Shown: positions 31,700 through 42,286 of the stretch, piece after piece
Layout: the number at the start of each line of letters is the position of its first letter
Position numbering within the stretch: position 1 is the stretch's first letter
Origin: Brevundimonas bullata
GTDB taxonomy: Bacteria > Pseudomonadota > Alphaproteobacteria > Caulobacterales > Caulobacteraceae
DNA length: 64,000 nucleotides
Direction: 5' to 3'
NCBI RefSeq assembly: GCF_014207965.1
Contig: NZ_JACHLM010000001.1
Coordinates: 372,001-436,000 of the forward strand
The notes under the pieces: generated by a model
Told to the model about the DNA's origin: nothing
Databases searched by the model: none
The model's input: only the letters and a program-made list of their open reading frames with translations
Made by a program: the position numbers and the translations under genes

Positions 31700-32487
31700 A
31701 CGGCCTTGACCGCCCCGCCGTCCACACGGATCAGCGAGCCGGTGACATAGCCCGCCAGCGGACTGGTCAGGAAGGCGACGACGGCGCCGAACTCTTCGGT
31801 CGTGCCGATGCGGCCTGCCGGGATGGACTTGACGGATTCCGCGCGCGCCTCGGCGGGCTCGACGCCCGTGGCGGCGGCGCGAGCGGCGTCCAGGCGTTCG
31901 ATGCGCGGGGTGTCGATACGGCCCGGCAACAGGGTGTTGACCGTCACCCCATTGGCCGCGACCTCGCCCGCCAGGGTCTTGGCCCAGGCCGCCACCGAGG
32001 CGCGCAGGGTGTTGGACACGCCCAGCGTCCCGACCGGCTCGATCACGGTGATGGAGGCGACGTTGAGGATGCGCCCCCAGCCCATGGCCCGCATCCCCGG
32101 CAGCACCCGGTCGGTCAGGCGAAACACCGACAGCACCATGGACTCGAAATGGTCGCGCCAGACCGAGGGCTCCAGCCCGTTCACCCCCGACGGCGGCGGC
32201 CCGCCGGTGTTGTTCAGCAGAATCTGGATCGGCCCGCCCAGGGCGGCTTCGGCCACATCCACCGCCGCCAACAGACCCTCATGATCCGCCAGATCGGCGG
32301 GGGCGATGACCGCCTTGCCCGGCCCCATGGCGTTCAGCTCATCGGCCACGGCCTGCAGCTTGACCGCATCGCGCGACAACAGGGCCACATGCGCCCCCTC
32401 GGCCACCAATGCCTTCGCCACAGCCTGTCCCAGGCCGCTGGAGCCGCCGCAGATCAGGGCGCGCCTGCCGGTGAGTTGAAGGTCCAT
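31696..32487 (-). CDS. SDR family protein lacking the usual catalytic tyrosine
   Basis: The 263-residue protein starts MDLQLTGRRALICGG. The cofactor loop GGSSGLG and NNTGG motif are intact. The catalytic serine is probably S145 (NVASI). Where YxxxK should be, the protein reads SNTLR (158-162), so tyrosine and lysine are replaced by serine and arginine. LLPGRIDTPR and the C-terminal GSLIRVDGG are normal. It may bind NAD(P)H with altered chemistry or act on an unusual substrate. It ends on the same CTAG as xerC. Confidence 0.88.
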   Translation of the reverse strand: MDLQLTGRRALICGGSSGLGQAVAKALVAEGAHVALLSRDAVKLQAVADELNAMGPGKAVIAPADLADHEGLLAAVDVAEAALGGPIQILLNNTGGPPPSGVNGLEPSVWRDHFESMVLSVFRLTDRVLPGMRAMGWGRILNVASITVIEPVGTLGVSNTLRASVAAWAKTLAGEVAANGVTVNTLLPGRIDTPRIERLDAARAAATGVEPAEARAESVKSIPAGRIGTTEEFGAVVAFLTSPLAGYVTGSLIRVDGGAVKAV

Positions 32488-32621
32488 GGGGGCGATCCGG
32501 TGCTGATAAAGAAATCCGGCAAAGGACATGGTTGCGCGAGGGCGAGATTGCGAGGCCTCGCGAGCACGCCGCCGTGCAAGATCAGCTACAGCCCTACATG
32601 CGAAGCTGGTAGCTTGACGTT

Positions 32622-33761
32622 ATGCGTACTCCTTCACCTCTTGCCATCGCAGCCTTCAGCATCGCGCTTGGCCTTACCGGCTGCGCCAAGAGCGAACCTG
32701 CGTACGAGGCGAATGTCCAGACGCCGCTCGGCGTCGTGAAAACCAAGTGTCCCGCTCCCCTAGCCTATTCGAAACGCCATGGACTGATCGCGTTTGGGTG
32801 CGACGACGGTCGTCTGCCGATCTTTCACTTCGGATCGCCCGATAGTCTGATTTCCGAGGCCTTTCTATTAGACGCCGCAGCGATAGAGGACAGTGAGTCC
32901 AGCCTGAACGTGGGCGGGTTCCGATCCGCCGGATCGGATGGCAGGCCCGCCTCCCTCATGTCGATCAATCTTCTGGCAGGAACCGTATCCGTCGAGGAGC
33001 TCGAAGGCGCGGGAGATGTCGACGCCATCGAGGTCAACTCCGCCGGTGACTGCTTACTGGCGGCGCGCTCCGACCGCCCCCAACATGACGGCTACAGGAT
33101 CACGGCTCATGACCTGAGAGGGCGGCCTGTTCGCGATGCAATCAACCTACCGCCTGACCTTCAAATCGATGTCACGGGGAACGAAGCCAGCAGCATCGGC
33201 CACCTTACGCTGGGTTTCACGCGGTGCCTGATCGGTCCCAACGGACGGCCCGTCGTGCTTTTGACGCGTATTCAGCCTGTCCCCGGCGGCGCCGCCTATA
33301 CTCTGGAGTTGCACACCACCGATGCCGAGCCGCTACGCATTCATCAGACGAAGGCCGATCTAAGAGTCTCATCCCGCCACGCAGGCTATCGGCTGGCCTT
33401 GATTGACGGCGAAACGGGACGCCTCGGACTGCTTGATCTGTCGGAACACACCCCACTTCTGACTTGGGTCAAGTTCGAGGGCCGCTGGCTCCATTACGAC
33501 CCATTCGACGGAACCGGGGTCGCCTTCCGGGGAAGCGGCGCCCCGGGGGCTGCTGGACGTGGCCCCTTGGTCTTTGTCCGCTGTAATCTCGGTCAGGTTG
33601 AACCCGTCTGCCGCGACGGCGAGGTGGTTTCTCAGTCAGCCGTCGAGGCCTATGTGAGCGGCGCGGGCGGCCCGGGATCGGGCGTGTTCATCAACTATAC
33701 CGAAGTGTCCGTTTCCCCTCAATCGACGCGCTATACGCCGCGATTGCGCTGGCTGTTCTAA
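32622..33761 (+). CDS. Lipoprotein of unknown function, atypical composition
   Basis: The 379-residue protein has a signal peptide and lipobox LTGCAK (C21). The mature part is beta-rich with repeated short segments (HGLIAFGCDDGR, INLLAGTVSVEEL, GYRLALIDGETGRLGLLDL), suggesting a propeller-like fold, but I recognise no family. Cysteines C44, C60, C141 and others may form disulfides. The DNA is visibly less GC-rich and uses more varied codons than its neighbours, which hints at later acquisition. It stands alone. Confidence 0.75.
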   Translation: MRTPSPLAIAAFSIALGLTGCAKSEPAYEANVQTPLGVVKTKCPAPLAYSKRHGLIAFGCDDGRLPIFHFGSPDSLISEAFLLDAAAIEDSESSLNVGGFRSAGSDGRPASLMSINLLAGTVSVEELEGAGDVDAIEVNSAGDCLLAARSDRPQHDGYRITAHDLRGRPVRDAINLPPDLQIDVTGNEASSIGHLTLGFTRCLIGPNGRPVVLLTRIQPVPGGAAYTLELHTTDAEPLRIHQTKADLRVSSRHAGYRLALIDGETGRLGLLDLSEHTPLLTWVKFEGRWLHYDPFDGTGVAFRGSGAPGAAGRGPLVFVRCNLGQVEPVCRDGEVVSQSAVEAYVSGAGGPGSGVFINYTEVSVSPQSTRYTPRLRWLF

Positions 33762-33775
33762 ACGGCGGAGCCCCC

Positions 33776-33811
33776 CAACGAAAACGGCGCGCCCCTTGCG
33801 GAGCGCGCCGT
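33776..33811 (-). terminator. Terminator of lpdA
   Basis: Reading leftward, the 9-bp stem ACGGCGCGC / GCGCGCCGT (33784-33811) is followed by TTTCGTT. It may also stop the opposing lipoprotein transcript. Confidence 0.8.
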
Positions 33812-33838
33812 GATGCGTTCGGGCTGAGGGCCTGAGCC

Positions 33839-35251
<1,413 letters not shown>

Positions 35252-35395
35252 GGATATCCTCTGATCGGTCTGGCGCTGGGAAGGAGCGGCGCGGACACTA
35301 GCGCCGACCCCGGCGGGGTCAACCGCCACGGTCCATATAGGCCGTGATCACGGCGGGGGCCATGCCGACGAAAGCCAAAGACGCCCCATAGGCTG

Positions 35396-35430
35396 AAACG
35401 CCAAAGGGCCGGGCGTCGCCGCCCGGCCCT
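35396..35430 (-). terminator. Terminator of the second TonB receptor gene
   Basis: A perfect 10-bp stem AGGGCCGGGC / GCCCGGCCCT around GTCGCC lies 22 bases after the stop and is followed leftward by TTTGGCGTTT. Confidence 0.75.
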
Positions 35431-35451
35431 CCATCGCAGATTTCAGAAGCC

Positions 35452-37737
35452 TCAGAAGGCCATACGGGCGACCAGTTGATAGACGGGTCCGCCCTTTTCA
35501 GTTTCCAGCTCATATTCGTCGTACTTGCGGTCGATCTGATCCTCGACGTTGCCGAACTTGTCGAAGACCTCGTCCTTGGAGGCGTCCAGCAGGTTGGACC
35601 CGGTCAGGCGCACCACGATATTGCTGGCGACGCGCTTCTCCAGGAAGACCTCCAGGTCGGCGCCGTAGGAGGTGCGGACCTCTTCGGCCAGGACGCGGGC
35701 TGCGGCCTCGCCCTGCTTCCGATAGGTGGCGCCGAAGGCCGCGCCCCAGGTCGGGATGTCGTGGGTGAAGCCGAAGTTCAGCACATAGTCCGACTGGCTG
35801 TTGAACCGGCGGGTCCCCATGAAGTCCTCGACCTCGCTGTCCAGCCACGAGTAGTTGAGGAAGACGCCGGTCGTCTCCATGCCGATGAAGTCCAGCGGCG
35901 TCGACAGGTCGAACTCGACGCCCCAGACCTTGCCGTCGCCGACGTTGTCGACGGTGTAGATGAAGGTCCCTTCGCCAGCGCTGCCTTCGGCGCCGGTATT
36001 GACCTCTTCCACCAGGTCCGAGATCGAGCGGTAAAAGGCGTTGACGCCGATCACCCCGCGACGGCCAAGCTGGCGCTCGAAACCGACGTCCACGCCCCAG
36101 GCCGATTCCGGCTTCAGGTTCGGATTGCCGATGAAGTCGCTATCGCCGAATTCTTCCTCGAGAGCAGCGGGCGACAGGCGGTCGAAACTGGGACGACGCA
36201 CGGTGCGCGCCGCAGAGACGGTCAGGCGGTCGGTGTCGTTCAGGCGATACCGCACGCTGGCCGAGGGCAGCAGGAAGCCATAGTCGGTCTCGGTCACGCG
36301 GTCGGCGGCGTCCGCCGTCTCGTCGGTGATGGTGATGTCCGTGGTCTCATAGCGCAGGCCCGCTTCCCATTTCAGCGCGCCGCGATCGCCCGACAGCATG
36401 ACATAGGGGTCGACACGGGTTTCCTCGATCAGGCTGTCGCCGCCGGGAACGGCTTCAAAGGCGCCGAAGGGGGGAACCACCGGCCGCACGCCCGGCGCGT
36501 TCGGCACGTTGAAGCGGATGCGCGGGGCCTCGGCTATCAGGCTGTCGCGCTCCTTCATGGCCCACTGGACGCCGAACTCCAGCGTCGCGCCGGACAGGTC
36601 GCGCTGGTGCTCGACAGCGCCCGACCATTCCTCGTCCTTGATCCGGGTGTCCGCAGCGTCGGCGGTGAAGCGGTCCTCATCCGGATAGGGCGTGCCGTCG
36701 CGCAGGTATTCCGACTCGTACTCGAACTCGTACTGATCGTCGTCGATCATGGCGTAGCCGAGCTTGATCTTGGTCTTGCCCCCGAACATGTCGCGGCTGT
36801 AGCGGGCGTCCAGCGACAGGTTGTCGGTCAGGATATCCAGGTCGTTGTCGTTGACCACCGCCAGGTTGGCCTCGGTCTGGACGCCGCCTTCGTATTCCAA
36901 CGAGTCCTCGTCCTGGAAGCGGTCAGTGCGGACGAACAGACCCGACAGGGCCAGTTCGCCGCCGGCCACATCGACCTGATAGGCGGCGTTGAACGAATAG
37001 TCGGTGCCGTCGCGAACGTCAGTCTGGGCCTCGACGTTCTGCAGTTCGCCGTTCGGCTCGTCATAGCGCTCGCTGAACTTGAACTTGGGGTTGCGGCGGT
37101 CCTGCATATTGGCGCCGACCAGCAGACGGCCTGGCCCGACCTGGCCGCCCCAGACGGCGCCGAGCGTCTGCCCCCACTGGCCGTACTCGCTATCGTCGAA
37201 CATCAGGGCGCCGGCGCGGACATAGCCGCCGTCCAACGACAGGGCGTCGCGCAGCACGATGTTGATGGCCCCAGCCACCGCGTCGCCCGAACGATTGGCC
37301 GAGCTCGAACGCACCACCTCGACCCGCTCGATCAACTCGGCGGGGATGCGGTCGACGAAGAAGGAGCGATCGACGCCGGCGCCGGGCACGCGGTCGCCGT
37401 TGATCAGGATCTGCGTATATCCCGAGTCCAGCCCGCGCAGACGCACACCGTCATACTCCAGCACATCGGACAGGAAGGCGACCGAGGGCACGCGTTTCAA
37501 GGCGTCGCCTGCGGTCAGCGGCTCGAAGCGCTGGAAATACTCCAGGTCGTAGGACAGGGTCGGCACGACGTCGTCAGCGCGGTTGCGCAGCACAGGACGC
37601 CCGGTGACGATGACCTCCGTCAGGGCCGTGACCGGCCCGTCATTATAGTCCGGCGTCCGAACGATTTCTTCGGCGCTGACCGCGCCCGCAATGGCGAGAG
37701 GGGCGACGGCGGCGCCCAACAGAAGACCCAGCTTCAT
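35452..37737 (-). CDS. TonB-dependent outer-membrane receptor
   Basis: The 761-residue protein has a signal peptide ending VSAEE and a TonB-box-like ALTEVIVTG. The plug is GVRLRGLDSGYTQILINGDR with VRSSSANRSGDAVAGAINIVL. The barrel is rich in acidic loops and ends YQLVARMAF with terminal phenylalanine. It belongs to the plug type common in Caulobacterales, which take up many carbohydrate and metal ligands; no substrate is evident. It is monocistronic. Confidence 0.92.
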   Translation of the reverse strand: MKLGLLLGAAVAPLAIAGAVSAEEIVRTPDYNDGPVTALTEVIVTGRPVLRNRADDVVPTLSYDLEYFQRFEPLTAGDALKRVPSVAFLSDVLEYDGVRLRGLDSGYTQILINGDRVPGAGVDRSFFVDRIPAELIERVEVVRSSSANRSGDAVAGAINIVLRDALSLDGGYVRAGALMFDDSEYGQWGQTLGAVWGGQVGPGRLLVGANMQDRRNPKFKFSERYDEPNGELQNVEAQTDVRDGTDYSFNAAYQVDVAGGELALSGLFVRTDRFQDEDSLEYEGGVQTEANLAVVNDNDLDILTDNLSLDARYSRDMFGGKTKIKLGYAMIDDDQYEFEYESEYLRDGTPYPDEDRFTADAADTRIKDEEWSGAVEHQRDLSGATLEFGVQWAMKERDSLIAEAPRIRFNVPNAPGVRPVVPPFGAFEAVPGGDSLIEETRVDPYVMLSGDRGALKWEAGLRYETTDITITDETADAADRVTETDYGFLLPSASVRYRLNDTDRLTVSAARTVRRPSFDRLSPAALEEEFGDSDFIGNPNLKPESAWGVDVGFERQLGRRGVIGVNAFYRSISDLVEEVNTGAEGSAGEGTFIYTVDNVGDGKVWGVEFDLSTPLDFIGMETTGVFLNYSWLDSEVEDFMGTRRFNSQSDYVLNFGFTHDIPTWGAAFGATYRKQGEAAARVLAEEVRTSYGADLEVFLEKRVASNIVVRLTGSNLLDASKDEVFDKFGNVEDQIDRKYDEYELETEKGGPVYQLVARMAF

Positions 37738-37914
37738 TTGTCTTGTTCCCCGACGACACCGGCCTGCGATCAGGCTCTGGTTGTCTGGGGCGGTCGCTAA
37801 CGGGATGCGGCGACGCGGACGCGACGATTTCGCGAAGAGGATTCGCCGATTTGCCGACTGTCCGGCGACAATCAGTCTGCAAGCTGAACGTTTTCGAGAC
37901 AGGGGCCTGAAATG

Positions 37915-37946
37915 CGAAACGGGGCCCGATCTTGCGATCGGACCCC
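37915..37946 (-). terminator. Terminator of tRNA-Gly
   Basis: Reading leftward, a stem GGGGTCCGATC / GATCGGGCCCC with a 4-base loop and one mismatch begins about 18 bases after the tRNA 3' end and is followed by GTTTCG. Confidence 0.75.
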
Positions 37947-37963
37947 GTGTTCCCAGTCTCGAC

Positions 37964-38038
37964 TGGAGCGGGCGAAGAGATTCGAACTCTCGACCCCAAC
38001 CTTGGCAAGGTTGTGCTCTACCACTGAGCTACGCCCGC
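37964..38038 (-). tRNA. tRNA-Gly (GCC anticodon)
   Basis: The minus strand reads GCGGGCGTAGCTCAGTGGTA at the 5' end, has anticodon loop CTTGCCAA, T-arm GAGTTCGAATCTC and a matching acceptor CGCCCGC. The 3' CCA is encoded (37964-37966). The 75-nt length is normal. The gene is intact and not interrupted. Confidence 0.97.
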
Positions 38039-38167
38039 ATTCCCGTGGGAGCGATGTGCTGCTCCCCGTCGAGGAGGGGCTTTTAGCCTTCCCTTCTCAG
38101 AACGCGCAACCCCCTTTTTTCATTTTCCTGCAATCCGCTGCATTTTTTCGAATAGTTCTGAAATTTC

Positions 38168-38218
38168 AAACGAAAACGGCCCCCGCAACACCCCCGAAAG
38201 GAGCGCCGCGAGGGCCGT
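38168..38218 (-). terminator. Terminator downstream of the SDR gene at 38312
   Basis: Reading leftward, a stem ACGGCCC / GGGCCGT (38176-38218) with an internal GC-rich loop is followed by TTTTCGTTTG. It lies about 95 bases after the SDR stop, beyond the E2 element. Confidence 0.65.
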
Positions 38219-38255
38219 CCAAAATGACCGCTACGGATGATCACTCCGCGCCAAC

Positions 38256-38295
38256 CCGCTCAAGCAGCGAGCCGCCGCGCGGCGAGCGTTAGCGG
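38256..38295 (+). repeat. Covarying 40-nt hairpin element, copy E2
   Basis: Outer stem CCGCT/AGCGG, loop CAAGCA opposite GTT, inner helix GC-GA-GCCGC / GCGGC-GA-GC with a CGC triloop. It lies in the 3' untranslated region of the SDR gene. Confidence 0.8.
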
Positions 38296-38311
38296 CCTCA
38301 TACGCTGAGGA

Positions 38312-39094
38312 TCAGCGCGGCGCCAGGCGAATAGCGCCGTCCAGACGGATGCACTCGCCGTTGATGTAGACGTTCTCGGCCAGATGCAGGGCCAGAGAGG
38401 CATAGTCGGCCGGGGTGCCGAGGCGGCTGGGGAAGGGAATGGCGGCGGCCAGGCTGTCCTGAACCTTCTGGTCCATGCCGGCCATCATCGGGGTCCACAT
38501 GATGCCAGGCAGGATGGTGTTCACGCGAACGCCGTCCTGGGCCAGATCGCGCGCGACCGGCAGAGTCATGGCGTAGACGCCGCCCTTGGAGGCCGAGTAG
38601 GCGGCCTGGCCGATCTGGCCGTCCTGGGCCGCGACGCTGGCGGTGTTGATGATCAGACCACGCTCGCCGTCAGCCATCGGCTCGGCCTGGACCATGCCGA
38701 GCGCCGACTGCGACAGGACGCGGAAGGTGCCGAACAGGTTGATCGTGACGGTGCGCTCGAACGAGGCCATGTCGTGGGCGCGGACTTCTCCGGTGTCGCG
38801 CTTCCTGCTGACGGTCTTCTGGCCCGTGGCGATGCCGGCGCAGTTGACCGTCAGGCGCTCCTGGCCGTGAGCGGCGCGGGCCTTGACGAAGCCAGCGGCG
38901 ACGCTCTCGTCCGAGGTCACGTCCACCTTGCAGAAGACGCCGCCGATTTCCTTGGCGATCTCTTCGCCGCGCTCCTCGTTCAGGTCGAACAGGGCGACCT
39001 TGACGCCCTTGGCCGCCAGCGCCCGCGCCGTGCCCTCGCCCAGGCCCGAAGCCCCGCCCGTCACCACCGCCGCAATCGAACCGTCGAGTTTCAT
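38312..39094 (-). CDS. SDR family oxidoreductase, 3-hydroxyacyl-CoA dehydrogenase type 2-like
   Basis: The 260-residue protein starts MKLDGSIAAVVTGGASGLGEGTA; the frame is open to 39367 but runs into the opposing gene. NCAGIATGQK, S153 (NTASV), Y166 and K170 (YSASK) give a complete catalytic set. PILxPGIMWTPMM-like LPGIMWTPMM and the overall pattern resemble HSD17B10-type dehydrogenases that oxidise 3-hydroxyacyl-CoA or short branched substrates. It stands alone, divergent from the DUF1232 gene. Confidence 0.92.
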   Translation of the reverse strand: MKLDGSIAAVVTGGASGLGEGTARALAAKGVKVALFDLNEERGEEIAKEIGGVFCKVDVTSDESVAAGFVKARAAHGQERLTVNCAGIATGQKTVSRKRDTGEVRAHDMASFERTVTINLFGTFRVLSQSALGMVQAEPMADGERGLIINTASVAAQDGQIGQAAYSASKGGVYAMTLPVARDLAQDGVRVNTILPGIMWTPMMAGMDQKVQDSLAAAIPFPSRLGTPADYASLALHLAENVYINGECIRLDGAIRLAPR

Positions 39095-39149
39095 GGAGAT
39101 CGTCCCTATATTCTGATGAACCGAGTGTCTGCGCGAGGATTTAGCGGCC

Positions 39150-39557
39150 ATGACCGCCAAAGCCAAACCTGCTTCCCCCACTGACGCCATGGACCCCGAA
39201 AAGGCCTTGGTCCCCACAGTGCAAAGGGTCAATGAGATGCGTGTCCGCAAGGGCTTCTGGCCCAAACTGCGCAGCACGGCCTCGCGCATACCTTTCGCGG
39301 GGCAAGCCCTGGCCGCCTGGTACGCCACCCAGGATCCCAAGACGCCGCTGGCGGCCAAGGGGGTCATGCTCGGCGCCCTGGCCTATTTCGTCATGCCCAT
39401 CGACGCCATTCCCGACGTCTTCGCCGGCATCGGCTTCACCGACGACGCGGCGGTGATCGCCGCCGTCCTGGCCACCCTCGGCGCCCACGTGAAGCGCAAG
39501 CACCATGAACAGGCCGAGGCCGCGCTGAAAAAGGTCCGTGACGAAGCGGAGGCCTAG
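39150..39557 (+). CDS. DUF1232 (YkvA) family membrane protein
   Basis: The 135-residue protein has the DUF1232 core: KTPLAAKGVMLGALAYFVMPIDAIPDVFAGIGFTDDAAVI. The PxDxIPD motif sits after a hydrophobic helix. The C-terminal tail HVKRKHHEQAEAALKKVRDEAEA is charged and helical. The family function is unknown. Its TAG stop shares CTAG (39554-39557) with the opposing oxygenase gene. Confidence 0.9.
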   Translation: MTAKAKPASPTDAMDPEKALVPTVQRVNEMRVRKGFWPKLRSTASRIPFAGQALAAWYATQDPKTPLAAKGVMLGALAYFVMPIDAIPDVFAGIGFTDDAAVIAAVLATLGAHVKRKHHEQAEAALKKVRDEAEA

Positions 39558-40303
39558 CCCCGCTCCAGCGGCTTGGCCCGCCACCAGCCGGTGACGGAAT
39601 AGCGCGGTCCGCCGGCGAACGGCGCGACGGTCGAGACCGCGTGCATCTGCGGCACCGCGAAGACGTTCAGGGCGCCGAAGCTGGGGACGAAGGTCTCGGT
39701 GATGTCGCCGCCCTCGTCGAGGAATTGCAGCAGGCCGCCCCACTCCGCCCGCCAGCCCGGCGACAGGTTCAGCACATAGGCGTAGAGCCGCTCCGTCTTC
39801 GGATTGGCGTCGCTGTGCCGGTTGAGGAAATGGCCGGGCAGGTAGCGCGTCACCTGGCCGTCGGAGAAGGCGATGCGGTCGTCGCCGGTCAGACGCCGCG
39901 CGAAATCCAGAAAGGCTTCGGTGTTGAACAGGTCCAGCAGGTCGAACAGGATCTGGGGCGTCGCCGCCCCCGCCTCGCGCGCCGGCCCCAGCCGAAGGCG
40001 GTCGAACAGGAACTGCAGCCCCTCGGTCGCCCCGGCGTAAGCCTGCTGCGTCACATGGGCCTGATCCTCCGGCGAAGACGCGTCCAGCGTGGCCACGGGG
40101 ATGTCGGCCCCCAGCGGGTTGAGAAAGGTGCGGACCCAGGGCTGGTCGGGGGCCAGGATGGCGGCGTGCAGGGCCTCCGCCCCGTCGCCGAACAGGCCCG
40201 GGACACGGGTGCGACCGGTGCGGGCCAGCCGTTCGGCGGCGGCGGCGAAGTCAGCCTCGCCCACCGCCAGTTTCAAAGCCGGATCGAGAAGGGCGGCGCT
40301 CAT
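39554..40303 (-). CDS. 2-oxoglutarate/Fe(II)-dependent oxygenase family protein
   Basis: The 249-residue protein starts MSAALLDPALKL; an open frame to 40426 is a shadow inside the reductase gene. The iron site is HSD in FLNRHSDANPKTERLYAYVLNLS and a distal H in AVPQMHAVSTV, with the arginine in RYSVTGWWR binding 2-oxoglutarate. The family includes prolyl hydroxylases; the target is unknown. Its ATG overlaps the stop of the upstream reductase gene by four bases (ATGA). Confidence 0.88.
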   Translation of the reverse strand: MSAALLDPALKLAVGEADFAAAAERLARTGRTRVPGLFGDGAEALHAAILAPDQPWVRTFLNPLGADIPVATLDASSPEDQAHVTQQAYAGATEGLQFLFDRLRLGPAREAGAATPQILFDLLDLFNTEAFLDFARRLTGDDRIAFSDGQVTRYLPGHFLNRHSDANPKTERLYAYVLNLSPGWRAEWGGLLQFLDEGGDITETFVPSFGALNVFAVPQMHAVSTVAPFAGGPRYSVTGWWRAKPLERG

Positions 40304-41301
40304 TCGTCGGTCGTCACGACGATCTTGCCCATGGCCGTCCGGTCGCCCAGGGCCTTGATGGCGTCGTGGGCGTCCTCCAGCGGATAGGTGCGGCTGACGC
40401 GCGGCTTGATCTTGCCATCCTTCCACAGCTGCATCAGCTCGGCCATGTTGGCGGCGTGGGCATTGGGATCGCGCGCCACCGCCGCGCCCCAGAAGACCCC
40501 GATCACCGAGACCGACTTCAGCAGGGTCAGGTTCAGCGGCAGGGACGGAATGCCCGCCGGGAAGCCGACCACCAGATAGCGGCCGTTCCAGTCCATCGCC
40601 CGCAGCGCCGGCTCGGCGTAGTCGCCGCCGACCGCGTCATAGACCACGTCGGCGCCGTCGCGACCCGTGGCCAGCTTCAGCTCGCCCGACAGGGTTTTCT
40701 GCGCCGCCTTGTCCATCGGGCCGGAGGGATAGATCAGGCCGTTGTCGGCCCCCAGTTCGAGCGCGAACTCGACCTTGTCGTTGGTCGAGGCGGCGGCGAC
40801 GACGCGCGCGCCCATGGCCTTGCCCAGTTCAACCGCAGCCGCGCCCACGCCGCCTGCGGCCCCCAGCACCAGCAGGGTCTCGCCCGGCTGCAGCTTCGCC
40901 CGGTCCTTCAAGGCGTAATAGCTGGTGCCGTAGGTCATGGTCAGGGCGGCGGCTTCCTCGAAGCTCATGCCCTCGGGCATGGGGATCAGGCTGGACGCCG
41001 GGACCGCCAGACGCTCGACCAGACCGCCCCAGCCCGGCACGGCGATGACGCGGTCGCCCTTGAACACGCCCTTGACGCCCTCGCCCACCGCATCGACCAC
41101 GCCCGCCACCTCGGCGCCAGGGGCGAAGGGCCGCTCGGGCCGGAACTGGTACTTGTCTTCAATGATCAGGGTGTCGGGATAGTTGATCCCCACGGCCTTG
41201 ACCTCGATCACCACCTCGCCCGGCTTGGGCGTGGGGTCCATGACCTCCTCGACGACAAGGCTATCAGGGCCGCCGACGGCCTTGGACAGGACTGCGCGCA
41301 T
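40300..41301 (-). CDS. NADPH:quinone oxidoreductase family protein (zinc-free MDR)
   Basis: The 333-residue protein starts MRAVLSKAVGGPDSLVVEEV. VKAVGINYPDTLIIEDKYQ and PGAEVAGVVDAVGEGV identify a medium-chain reductase of the quinone-oxidoreductase type, and LVLGAAGGVGAAAVELGKAMGARV binds NADPH. No catalytic zinc cysteines are seen. It reduces quinones or enoyl compounds in the cytosol. It overlaps the oxygenase start, and the pair forms a leftward unit. Confidence 0.92.
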   Translation of the reverse strand: MRAVLSKAVGGPDSLVVEEVMDPTPKPGEVVIEVKAVGINYPDTLIIEDKYQFRPERPFAPGAEVAGVVDAVGEGVKGVFKGDRVIAVPGWGGLVERLAVPASSLIPMPEGMSFEEAAALTMTYGTSYYALKDRAKLQPGETLLVLGAAGGVGAAAVELGKAMGARVVAAASTNDKVEFALELGADNGLIYPSGPMDKAAQKTLSGELKLATGRDGADVVYDAVGGDYAEPALRAMDWNGRYLVVGFPAGIPSLPLNLTLLKSVSVIGVFWGAAVARDPNAHAANMAELMQLWKDGKIKPRVSRTYPLEDAHDAIKALGDRTAMGKIVVTTDE

Positions 41302-41410
41302 GCTGGTTTCTTCCGTGATCCCCCGTCGGGCCATGGCGCCGACACGATTGCGACGCTAATCAGCGCGCGGCCCGATGCAAAGAGGCCGAACGGACTTTCA
41401 GGAGACGACC

Positions 41411-42286
41411 ATGGCGCGAACCGCCCTCATCCTCCACGGCGGCGCCGGCGCCCGGCGCGAGCGCAACTACGACGCCGAGGTGGTTCACATGCGCCAGGTG
41501 GTCGAGGCGATGAAGGCGCGGCTGGACGCCGGCGCCTCGGCCGTGGACGTGGCGGTCGAGGCCGTGGTCATGCTCGAAGACTCCGGTCTCTATGTCGCCG
41601 GGCGCGGCGCCTCGCCCAACCTGGCCGGGGCCTATGAACTGGACGCCAGCCTGATGGACGGCGCGAGCGGCAAGGCCGGGGCCGTCGCCGCCCTGCAAGG
41701 CTTCCGCAACCCCGTCGTCGCCGCCCGCGCCGTGATGGACCGCACCCCCCACGTCATGCTGGCCGGCGAAGGCGCCGCCCTGTTCGCCCACGATCAGGGG
41801 CTGGAGCCGATCGGCGACGAAGAGGCCTGGTTCACCCGCGCCGGCAAGGGCGAGGACAACCATCCGCCCGGCGGCCTCAGCCACGGCACCGTCGGCTGCT
41901 GCGTGCTGGACTCTGAAGGCCGCCTCGCCGCCGCCACCTCGACGGCGGGCGTGTTCGGCAAGATGCCGGGCCGCGTCGGCGACACCCCCATCCCCGCCGC
42001 CGGCACCTGGGCCGACGACAGCGCCGCCGTCTCCTGCACGGGTCAGGGCGAGTATTTCATCCGCGTCGCCGCCGCCGCGCGCACTGCCTTCGGCGTGGCC
42101 GCCGGTCAGTCGCTGGCCGAAGCCGCGCAGGCGACCATCGACCGCATCGGCGGTCTGGGCGGCGACGGCGGCCTGATCGCCCTCGACCGCGAGGGCAACA
42201 TCGCCCAACCCTACAACAGCCAGGGCATGAAGCGCGCCTGGCTGACCACCGACGGCGAGATCGGGGTTCAGGTTTTCGACCAGTAA
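41411..42286 (+). CDS. Isoaspartyl peptidase / L-asparaginase, Ntn-hydrolase
   Basis: The 291-residue precursor begins MARTALILHGGAGA. Autocleavage should occur before T160 in GLSHGTVGCCVLD, producing alpha and beta chains; GRVGDTPIPAAGTWAD and SCTGQGEYFIR are conserved parts of the beta chain. It releases aspartate from isoaspartyl peptides and hydrolyses asparagine. ATG at 41411 follows GGAG closely. It is divergent from the reductase gene. Confidence 0.93.
   Translation: MARTALILHGGAGARRERNYDAEVVHMRQVVEAMKARLDAGASAVDVAVEAVVMLEDSGLYVAGRGASPNLAGAYELDASLMDGASGKAGAVAALQGFRNPVVAARAVMDRTPHVMLAGEGAALFAHDQGLEPIGDEEAWFTRAGKGEDNHPPGGLSHGTVGCCVLDSEGRLAAATSTAGVFGKMPGRVGDTPIPAAGTWADDSAAVSCTGQGEYFIRVAAAARTAFGVAAGQSLAEAAQATIDRIGGLGGDGGLIALDREGNIAQPYNSQGMKRAWLTTDGEIGVQVFDQ

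Noticed and set aside
35319..35513. A 64-codon minus-strand frame upstream of lpdA
   Set aside because: It runs through the terminator hairpin of the TonB receptor gene, overlaps the end of that gene, and has no signal or domain.
37690..38086. Plus-strand frame covering tRNA-Gly
   Set aside because: The region is a clear tRNA gene and its terminator on the minus strand; the frame has no protein-like features.
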